Source of the DNA: Cichorium intybus
Lineage: Eukaryota; Streptophyta; Magnoliopsida; Asterales; Asteraceae
Direction: 5' to 3'
DNA length: 64,000 bases
NCBI GenBank assembly: GCA_023525715.1
Contig: CM042011.1
Coordinates: forward strand, 59,551,354 to 59,615,353
Shown: positions 55,959-64,000 of the stretch, one piece after another
Layout: every line of letters begins with the position of its first letter
Numbering within the stretch: position 1 is the first letter of the stretch
The notes under the pieces: generated by a model
Seen by the model: the letters and a program-made list of their open reading frames with translations, nothing else
Databases searched by the model: none
What the model was told of the DNA's origin: nothing
Made by a program: the position numbers and the translations under genes

Positions 55959-58777
55959 CGAATCACACTGTGCCACGCAGAATCCTCTTAGATTTCATCT
56001 TCTATTGAGAGTTCTTCTCTCTGAATCAATTGCTTGACTCTGAGTATTGACTCACTCAACCAGATGTTCTGTAAGTACATTTCTATCTATGCCGCTTTCT
56101 TTTGATGATTCAATTACTCCCACTGGTTGTTAGACCACGTGTAATATCAGTCAATTTTGTCACATAGACTGCGTCTTGCGCTAAGGTTCTCTTATTTGGC
56201 AACAACCGAGCTCACTTATGCTTCCAAGTAGTCGGATTGCTAATCCATACCATCTTTAGTGTTTTACCACTAATCGAAATGTCACCCAGATCATGATATT
56301 TTATGATGGTGGCCAACACTACTGGTCAAGCTAAGAGAAGAATATGTTAGGTTTAACAGGAATCTGATTCCTGGTCAAGGCCTAGTGATGACTAAAGGTT
56401 CTTTCACTTGGCTAATCCCCAAACTCATTCAGGGTTATTCTTACTCCCACTGTTTCCTAAGAATATGAGTTCTTTACAAAAAGAACTCTTCTTTCATAGG
56501 TGCAATCGGGATGGCCAATGAAACGACATTGCTGATCAGGTTCAGGCTAGTCATGATGTTGGACGAACACTACATGACCCTGGACTTTCAACGTACAAGT
56601 AGGACGATCCCAGCTTTACATTTCAGACAGTGTCTACATAACCTACTTAGTCCAAGATGTGGTCGGAATATGGTTTCTATGGTCTGACTGGTTGAATATT
56701 CAATTCATCGAAAAACTAATTGGAATTGTATCTTATACTTCGAGGATCGAACTATTTCGACCAATGCTCCATCATCTTCCCTAAGACACATTATAACCAT
56801 TAATGTTCTTGGAAGAGGAAAAAATGTGAAACATTTTCTCAGTCTATGTTGTCACTCAGGTTTTGTTGATCTTATACTTCCTCTGAAATCATTGAACACT
56901 TCAAGGTTTCAATCAATCGCTTATTTTGATAAGCGAAGCCATATTTGTCAAACTATTTGGCAAATATTGTGAAGTATAACTAATTGTGTTCTGTTCGGAT
57001 ATTCGAACAATACACAGTAACTTATGTGTCTGTTGCTTAAAATCTTAATGTCTTTTACATCTCTATGTAAATTTATGACTTTGTTAATTTTGTTCAAGAT
57101 ATGCAATCATCACCTAACTCCAAGTCAACTGATTTCAAAATCCTATCCACTGGATTTCTGGTTGATTCATTTATTGCAACAAATGTTTTTATTAAGAACT
57201 CAATTCATCATGTGACTCTAAGTCAAATGATTCCAAAGTCCTGTCCAACTGGACCTTTGGTTGAATTAATCCTTATAAAATTTTCTTTAACAATAATAAT
57301 AGACACAATTCATAAATCCAATACACTTTGGATGCATCAACATACAAGTTACTGCTATTTATGCTATCGACGCATTCATACAACATTTTAAGGATAATTT
57401 AAACAAGAAAATCAACATTTTTTTACCAAAACAAACTATCCTCAACCAATGTACTATATGACAAACAATGTCGCTCACATCAAATAAGCTAATAACAAGA
57501 ATAAATATCTAGCTTAACTCCAAAACTAAATGAGCTTCAGATCCAATCCGAATATGCTCCTATGCAACAAAATCCTACATCCTACAGAGTCCATGCATAC
57601 AGAGCAAATGTGAGAAACACATCCTGTATCAAGGAAATTAGGATTAAGAGTTCTAAGTTTTTAAGATATTCCTGGGTTGCCAAATGGTTCTTATTTGGAG
57701 CATTTTTCCAATCTTTATGTGACTGTGTCCCACACTGTGGATTCCTAGTTTGAGACATTGAAGAACCGGTCCAGACGATCTGGATCACTTCTTGATGTGC
57801 CTTATTACTGGACTCAATCCCGAAGCAGCTAAATCAATGGAACTATGCTTCTCCATGAACGACTCATACAGAGTCAACATTGAATGCATTTCCATGATTG
57901 TCTTATTTGGTTACCCTTTCTATACATCTGGATGAACAGATTAACGAGTCGAGCTAAAGCTTAACTCCCGATCAAAAGGGGTGACCAATTTTATACAGTT
58001 TGCCTATGTATCCCTTAATCTCGAGAACACGCAAACGAGTGTTACTTCCTTCTCGCTTGCACACTTCAAACTCTTTGAAGATCCTAGTTCGTTCCTTTTC
58101 AACCGGTGCTCGGAACCTTTCCTCAACCAGCTATGCTAACTCACCTGACCCCAGGAATTCTAAATCCCTATGGAACTCGGGGTCAATGATCAATAACATG
58201 AGGCAACAAACTTCCTTTGACTCAATAATAAAGGGGTCATGCTCATCACAAGCTACTGTGTGATGCCATGCTTTGGTAGAACAAAGAGCAGACACTCAAT
58301 CAGATATGGTATGCCAACAAAACTAAGAACCATTCTCTATTTGAGAAGCCTACCACATAGTTCAGGCCAGTCAACCTTACCATATTTAATAGGTGCTTTC
58401 TGAAGTTCTCAGAAATGGATGAAGGAGGATAAGGAGGAGAATGACACTTTCTTTAGACATCTATAAAATTTGAACTTATTAGCTTAATTTTAATCCTTCT
58501 TAAACAATTACGTAGTTATATTATTTAACAAGGCTAGGACCCAAAATACCCCAACTATGCTGTGAGGAGGGATGCCGTAATCACAACACAGTGGTCGTTA
58601 AGGTAGATATACATTTATCAATTTCAATCTTATGAAATTCCTAGATCTGTGAGATTCATTGAACTGTTCAATGGCATGTTTAATCTCGGATATGCTCTAC
58701 TGTTTGTGACTGGGATGCCGAGGATCACAAACTAGATGTGAATAACCATGCAAATATGCTCGGTAACCTCAATGTCC

Positions 58778-58835
58778 TTTATCATCTCTAATTGATGTGC
58801 CGGTTAACCACACACGCTCCATCAACAATGATAAA
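58778..58835. repeat. Covarying hairpin, copy c
   Basis: Outer arms TTTATCAT / ATGATAAA, inner arms TTGATG / CATCAA, and a 22-nt loop with GTTAACCACACACGCTC. Confidence 0.65.
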
Positions 58836-58857
58836 TCATGAGAAACCCATTACCACT

Positions 58858-58918
58858 CTTTATGAGCCCTTATTAGTGTGCCAGTTAACCACACATGCTC
58901 CACTAATGTCTCATAAAG
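58858..58918. repeat. Covarying hairpin, copy d
   Basis: Outer arms CTTTATGAG / CTCATAAAG, inner arms ATTAGTG / CACTAAT, and a 22-nt loop with GTTAACCACACATGCTC. The arms differ from copy c at both partners of the same pairs. Confidence 0.65.
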
Positions 58919-59681
58919 TGTAATGTGCAATTTCATGGGTTAGCATCTCTTTCACATTTTTCCTAAAGTAACTAGATTTGAGATTTTATTAAAGTGGTTC
59001 TAGTACTTTGATTAATAACATTATACTTTTAATGAGATTAAGCGGTTCTATCAAACCCGTTCGGCTAACGACCCTCCACTGATCAAGAGAGCGGTAGGTG
59101 AGAGTGGACACCCATTTAACTGCCATTTTATAGGCAGTTTCCTTATACACTCCTTATAGACCAGCTTTGAGAATGAGGCCTACTATTGATTTGACTGACC
59201 AATTATCTTATACATATAATATTAACTTTTAATTATAATATATATAAGATGTATTTTAAACCTTTTAAAATATTCTTGGTTTATCCTTTTAATTTTTTGA
59301 AATTAACTATTAATTTAAAAATTAAATTTAAACCTTAATTGATTTAATTTTATCTTTTAATTAAACAAGTAATTAAATTAATTAAACCTAGATAGGCATC
59401 ACAAATTAATCAAATTAATTTAATCCTATCTTAAACCCACTAATTTCGAAAATAGCACAAAAGGGTTTAAGGTTAACCATTTATTAATTAATCACAATTA
59501 GCAAAAATGGAAAAAGCTTCTAAACCTAGAAAAATCGAAAAATAGGGGGGAGGGGATAGGGTTTCGAAAACCCTAAACCCTAAAAACAAAATTGGCCTCT
59601 TTTTAGGGTTTTAAATTCAATAAACCCAAAAAAAAATTAGGAAAGACAATTACAGCTATTCAAATAGAAAACAACCAAAAA

Positions 59682-59693
59682 GCTCTGATACCA
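59682..59693 (-). promoter_or_regulatory. Copia primer-binding site (initiator Met)
   Basis: The minus strand reads TGGTATCAGAGC one base after the LTR. Confidence 0.92.
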
Positions 59694-59694
59694 C

Positions 59695-60460
59695 TGAAAG
59701 GTTTTCTGCAAATCTATGAACTAAAACCCTAAGTTCACATGCAACCTATATTGGATCTATGTTTTCACTATTTGAACATGTAACAAAATCCTAAATGCCA
59801 AACAAAAATTGCTAAAAGAAATAAATCAGAAAACTAACTTTTTAGTTGTTTCTTGCAAGCTAAGCAACGCAAGTGCCTTGCCTCAAATGAAGTCACACCC
59901 AAGACTATGGTTTTCGAAAGTTCCAAAGAGAGGGAGGAGAGAAAAATTTTGTGGCTTTTATGGTACCTAGGGGTCTCTATTTATAGTTTCCAAATGACCA
60001 CCAAATAAGCCTTTAGAGATAAACCTTTTTGAATTCAAATAAGATAAACATTTATCTATCAATTCAAATCTATTTATCCTAACATTTAATAATCGAAATT
60101 ATGTATTATCCCTCCATAATTTCGTTGGCCACTTAAACTACTATAATTGTCACTTACTCAACTATTGAATAATTACAATTCAGCCCCTACACCTTTAATT
60201 AATCAAATTAATCACCAAATTAATTCCAGATTAATTTCTAATTAATTAATATAGTTTTTAATTAATATATTATCACCATAATATATTAATAAACTATTTA
60301 TTTTATTTTTATTGATTTATTAATTATATAATAAATCAATCTTTCTCTCTCCTGGATTTTCTGCTAAACCTCTAGCCATGAGGGCAACACAATTGGACTT
60401 TGCTTCTATTAATTAGTTAAATAAAAATTATTAGTCATGACTTAGACACCTAATCCAACA
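59695..60460 (-). repeat. Copia LTR, right (5' LTR of the minus element)
   Basis: A 766-bp partner of 53086-53861, followed by AAATT. Confidence 0.92.
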
Positions 60461-60540
60461 AAATTAACCATTAATTAACAATATGTTTTGAAAACCTTGG
60501 TTTAATTAAACATTATGGGATAAGACAACCTAATAGGTGG

Positions 60541-60594
60541 TATTAGATAACAGAAATATAAATTGTTATATAGATGTGAGAAGCAATATGAGCC
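60541..60594 (-). promoter_or_regulatory. Decayed snRNA-type module
   Basis: USE-like GGCTCATATTG at 60584-60594, a 34-nt gap, then TATCTAATA (first base 60549). Both parts are mutated but the spacing is kept. Confidence 0.35.
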
Positions 60595-60669
60595 AAATAA
60601 AGAAGCTTTAAATTAATATGGTAGAAGATAATTAGTTTATCCCGAAACGTATTGTTTTGGTGACCTTTC

Positions 60670-60672
<3 letters not shown>

Positions 60673-60755
<83 letters not shown>
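60673..60755. repeat. (TA)n microsatellite
   Basis: An uninterrupted TA run of about 83 bp, which produces a spurious Tyr-Ile ORF. Confidence 0.95.
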
Positions 60756-60759
<4 letters not shown>

Positions 60760-61103
60760 GATTATTTTAATACATAGATAATGGTTCAAGTTTATTTCTT
60801 TGAATAATTCTCAAATGTTCCCTATTGAAAATTTTTATGTACGTATATCATGGTGAATAAAAAAAAGTCCACATCATTATCACTTTTTTACTATGACATA
60901 CTCTGAACTTGCAACCTAATCAGTTTTTAGTAATATTCATTTGTATTTTTTAGTTTGAATACTTTTGGAAGCCAAAACCAAATAGTAGAATCCTTTAATA
61001 CTTTGAGAAAACATGTTTCTAAGATAAATTGGCAATCAATTAATAATAGACTTTGAAAGTCATATCATGATCAAGATTGATGGATAATGGATCCAATGTG
61101 TGA

Positions 61104-61156
61104 TATTATATAACGTAACGATGAATGTTAGATAGATGTGTGAATCGATATGGGAC
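61104..61156 (-). promoter_or_regulatory. snRNA-type USE + TATA module (minus)
   Basis: GTCCCATATCG at 61146-61156, a 33-nt gap, then TATATAATATC (first base 61112). Confidence 0.55.
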
Positions 61157-61408
61157 AAAGAAAAAAATCAAAATAATATGTTAAAAGATAAATCATTAAC
61201 ACATTGTTTCAGACAGTCTCCTTTATACAAGATATTTAAAACATTCACAATAAAAAGAATATGTGTATACATAGTGGTGGCAAGAATTGTTTACACTGTT
61301 GTCATATTTTACAAAAAACATACTATAAACTTCCAACCTAGTGAGGTTTTTAAAAGTTTTAAATAATTTTAACTTCATTTTGAAGTTTCAATACTTCTAG
61401 CAGTGTGG

Positions 61409-61462
61409 TATTATATAACCTAAAGATGAAATGTTAAATAGATGTATGAATCGATGTGAGAC
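61409..61462 (-). promoter_or_regulatory. snRNA-type USE + TATA module (minus)
   Basis: GTCTCACATCG at 61452-61462, a 34-nt gap, then TATATAATACC (first base 61417). Confidence 0.55.
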
Positions 61463-61851
61463 AAAGAAAAAAATTCAAAATAATATGTTAAAAGATAAGT
61501 CATTAACATATTGTGTTATACGGTCTCCTTAATAAGAAATACTTAAAACACTCACAATTAAAAAAATATATATGTGTATACATAGTGGTGAATCAAGAAT
61601 TGTTTACACCGTTGTCACTTTTTACAAAATCATATTGTAAACTTCCAACCTAGTTGGGTTTTTAAAAGTTTTAAGTAATTTTTAAATTCACTTTTAAGTT
61701 TCAATACTTCTAGAATTTTAAATTAAAAATTATAATCCTTTAAAACTTTACGATAAAAATATTTTTTTCTGATTAAATGACCACTAAATAATGACAAATT
61801 TAAACATCATATTATGATCAAGATTGATGGATAATGAAGTCAAATGAGTGA

Positions 61852-61905
61852 TATTATATAAGTGAAAGAGAAATGATCATATATGTGTGTGAAACAATGT
61901 GGGAC
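61852..61905 (-). promoter_or_regulatory. snRNA-type USE + TATA module (minus)
   Basis: GTCCCACATTG at 61895-61905, a 34-nt gap, then TATATAATATC (first base 61860). Confidence 0.6.
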
Positions 61906-62716
61906 AAAGAAAAAATTTCAAATATTGGAAGTTGAAGAGTTGGGTGTTTCAAATGCATATGGTGTAAGAAAAAATGCTTCATTTATAAAATATAACTAGG
62001 CGAATGCCCGCGCGTTGCGCAGAAAGAAAATTATATAGTTAAAATATAGACAAATACATGTTATTATCATACTATTTTTAAAAAGTTTATATAAAAAGTC
62101 TTTATTCTTTTCAATTATATGATAATAGATACATGTATTAAAATTTTAGAAGTCAAAAAACTGAAAAAATTACAATAAATGAATACAATTCATGAAATAC
62201 AATTAGAATTAATATGGTTCAATATAAATAGTTATCTCAAACTACATGATTTTAATATCATCTGCCTACACTTTGTGCATTGATAAAATTGAGGGATATT
62301 GTATGTATTTTGATATAGTTTTGCAAAGGTTTTCATTGGCACTCAAGTATTTTGAATAATACGCTTTTATTGATAAGAATAGAGACATATTCTAATGGTG
62401 TTTACCGTACGATATATAGTTAAAACCACACATCGCACAAATTATGTGATTTGGGATTTTGAAGAGCACAAACGGTATCACGAAAGTTTAAAATTTGATT
62501 ATATAGTATGGTGCATGTTGTTTTGTGCAACTTGATGAAAGAATACAGAGTTTATATCGAGATCGATCTGCTATACTTTTCAAGTTCGAACTTATTAAAA
62601 TAAAATATATAAAACTTTTACTATATATTTTTTTGAAATTAAATATTTAGAAATGTCTCCAACAACAAAAATTGACTAATCATTTATATATAATTGTTTT
62701 ACTTTGAGAAAGACAT

Positions 62717-62770
62717 TTATTTATAGAATAATTTTTTTTCTTAAGTTGGTTTATCATGACGATGTGGGAT
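62717..62770 (-). promoter_or_regulatory. snRNA-type USE + TATA module (minus, H2)
   Basis: ATCCCACATCG at 62760-62770, a perfect match to the plant consensus. After a 34-nt gap comes TATAAATAA (first base 62725). Confidence 0.65.
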
Positions 62771-62811
62771 CAAACTTTCTTTTATAGTGTGTTATTTTAT
62801 TTCATTTTCTT

Positions 62812-62864
62812 ATCCCACATCGCTTAAGAAACACAACTAAAGTGAAATCAAACATCTATAAGTA
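62812..62864 (+). promoter_or_regulatory. snRNA-type USE + TATA module (plus, H2)
   Basis: ATCCCACATCG at 62812-62822, a 34-nt gap, then TATAAGTA from 62857. It diverges from the module at 62760. Confidence 0.65.
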
Positions 62865-62884
62865 AAGAGGTTAATATATTTTTC

Positions 62885-62937
62885 ATCCCACATAGTTTAA
62901 TTAACAAATTCCAAGGGAAAGCAAGTCTTTATAAGTA
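62885..62937 (+). promoter_or_regulatory. snRNA-type USE + TATA module (second plus, H2)
   Basis: ATCCCACATAG at 62885-62895, a 34-nt gap, then TATAAGTA from 62930. It lies about where the transcript of the preceding module would start. Confidence 0.55.
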
Positions 62938-64000
62938 GAGAGACTAAAACTATTTCCCTCATATATTTGCTCTTTTGTGTTATTGACTGTAATCTGCTTA
63001 GACAACGGTTAAAACATTCAATGAACTATTGGTTCGAGCTTTAAGACCGATTTCGTAAAATTTGGATGGGTCGAGCTTTAAGACCGATTTCGTAAAATTT
63101 GGATAGGTACCCACTAGCGCCCACTTCTATTTTTTTTCTAAAAGTATTCAAATAAATGTAACACGGATAAAAATTCATCCACATTGATTGAATAGTCTCT
63201 CTTATAAGATTTATTATGTAGATAAGCAAATTTGTTTCAACTTTGAACAATGCTCAAACATTTACTGTTTAAAATTTTTATATATAGATATCTTATTAAA
63301 TTGAAAAATATTATCAACGTTGTCAACACATATTGAACTATGACGCTATGAACTTGCAACCGAATCATTTTTTAATAGTTTTAAACCCAATTTAATATTC
63401 ATATTTTTAGTTTCAATGTTTTTGAAGCTAATACAAAATAGTAAAATCTATTGAAACTATGAGATAACAATATGTTTTTATGATAAATTGACTACTAATT
63501 AATAATACACTTTGGAAACTGTGGTACGATAAAGATTGAAATATAAATGTGCGAAGCAATCTTGATACAAATAAAAAACTTCAAATTATTGTGGTGAAAG
63601 ATAAATAATTTATCTTAAAACATATTGTTTCGATAATATTTTCTTATAATGTGTGTGTGTGTGTGTCTATATCTATATATGTGTACATACATCGCGGTAA
63701 ATATATAAAACATCAACACCATTATCATTTTTTACTACGACATACTTAAAAGTCATATTATGATCAAGATTGATGGATAATGTAATCAAATTAGTGGTAT
63801 CATATAAGGGAAAGATGAAAGGTTAGATAGATATGTTTGGGACAAAGAAAAAAATCTAAATAAAATGGTAAAAGATAATTTATTAATGTTGAATCATATT
63901 GTTTTGAATGATATATTTATATGAGATATTTTAAAACGTTCACAAATTAAAACTGTATATACATACTCTTGAGTCGAAAAATGTTTACACCGCTTTCATT

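Larger units (their letters stand above)
53879..59681 (-). pseudogene. Degenerate copia gag-pol with internal duplications
   Basis: On the minus strand short frames still carry family signatures. Gag-like FRAPVEKERTRIFKEFEVCK lies at about 58075-58115. A decayed zinc knuckle QCGTQSHKDW is near 57720-57740, and the protease-site motif LDTGCVSHIC near 57610-57645. The integrase zinc-region tail LESFDLES is near 57230. RT and RNase H are too decayed to place confidently. A 153-codon frame (55515-55976) survives; it contains a repeated peptide SDSQN(M/V)PKGLDLVNS. Imperfect direct duplications lie at 55350-55500 / 55515-55640 and 55734-55790 / 55812-55860. Four covarying hairpins lie at 54959, 55925, 58778 and 58858. 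Confidence 0.6.
53086..60460 (-). mobile_element. Ty1/copia element, decayed (minus strand)
   Basis: LTRs 53086-53861 (776 bp) and 59695-60460 (766 bp) are present. AATT-type target duplications AAATT lie at 53081-53085 and 60461-60465. The primer site and polypurine tract are in the expected places. About 21 differences between LTRs (about 2.7%) by eye suggest roughly 1 My at 1.3e-8. The interior is a degenerate gag-pol with unusual repeats. It is inserted into Helitron-like repeat H1. Confidence 0.9.
60466..61995 (-). mobile_element. Helitron-like repeat H1, right part
   Basis: This continues 51925-53085 after the copia. It consists of diverged units of about 300-420 bp. Each unit has a segment like GAATTGTTTACACCGTTGTCA (recurring near 60860, 61275 and 61590) and a USE/TATA module on the minus strand. 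A TA tract of about 83 bp lies at 60673-60755. No coding sequence is present. Confidence 0.5.
61996..64000 (-). mobile_element. Helitron-like repeat H2
   Basis: It begins with a well-preserved reverse Helitron-type 3' terminus: CTAG, then GCGAATGCCCGCGCG and TTGCGCAG (61996-62022). It aligns with H1 (51925-53085 and 60466 onward) but continues past the window end. It carries one minus and two plus snRNA-type modules at 62717-62935 and decayed ones near 63548 and 63798-63843. Tandem direct repeats of ATTTCGTAAAATTTGGAT lie near 63052-63106. No gene is present. Confidence 0.55.

Noticed and set aside
58000..58263. Plus-strand 87-codon ORF
   Set aside because: Antisense to a gag-like frame of the minus-strand copia.
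60543..60758. Tyr-Ile-rich ORF
   Set aside because: Produced entirely by the TA microsatellite.

Overview
The window is eukaryotic nuclear DNA, almost certainly from a flowering plant and most likely a eudicot. It is AT-rich and dominated by plant-type LTR retrotransposons: Ty3/gypsy Athila-type, Ty3/gypsy chromovirus-type and Ty1/copia. It also holds hAT and PIF/Harbinger MITEs, Helitron-like ends and long microsatellites. The only apparently functional host gene is a 204-codon intronless gene of the DUF761 / Avr9-Cf9-rapidly-elicited-146-like family (50423-51037, minus). A decayed paralogue lies at 33061-33466. I saw no tRNA or rRNA gene and no CRISPR array.

Layout. 1-818: 3' end of a Helitron-like element. 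819-5300: first copy of a diverged segmental duplication, with a broken hAT-related zinc-finger gene, a hAT MITE and the start of an old gypsy LTR. 5301-27888: a young minus-strand chromovirus (2.55-kb LTRs, target duplication CATAC). A plus-strand Athila element (1989-bp LTRs, target duplication GTCTT) is nested inside its chromodomain. The nest was then rearranged: about 4.03 kb (part of the left chromovirus LTR, its flank and the Athila LTR) is present twice, joined in frame to the Athila third ORF at 17730. 27894-30830: old LTR sequence and a truncated minus-strand copia. 31525-32466: two MITEs. 33061-33466: DUF761 pseudogene. 33795-44860: second copy of the segmental duplication, expanded by two Harbinger elements and a nearly intact minus-strand copia (37622-43273). 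44535-47450: gypsy LTR with a CACTA-like insertion. 47600-49065: decayed plus-strand LTR with its primer-binding site. 49712-50039: Harbinger MITE. 50423-51090: DUF761 gene and its TATA box. 51925-64000: two tandem Helitron-like repeats, the first split by a decayed minus-strand copia (53086-60460).

The most unusual signals are four. (1) The chimeric nest, where the 17730-21760 segment carries the left-LTR variants and so was copied from the left side. (2) At least nine snRNA-type USE + TATA modules with a constant 33-34-nt gap in the terminal Helitron-like repeats. (3) Four hairpins with covarying arms and a constant 22-nt loop inside the 53-60 kb copia. (4) A probable separate promoter and 5' intron for the Athila third ORF, sharing CGCG-box clusters with the LTR promoter. 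All family assignments come from motifs read by eye; no database search was possible.
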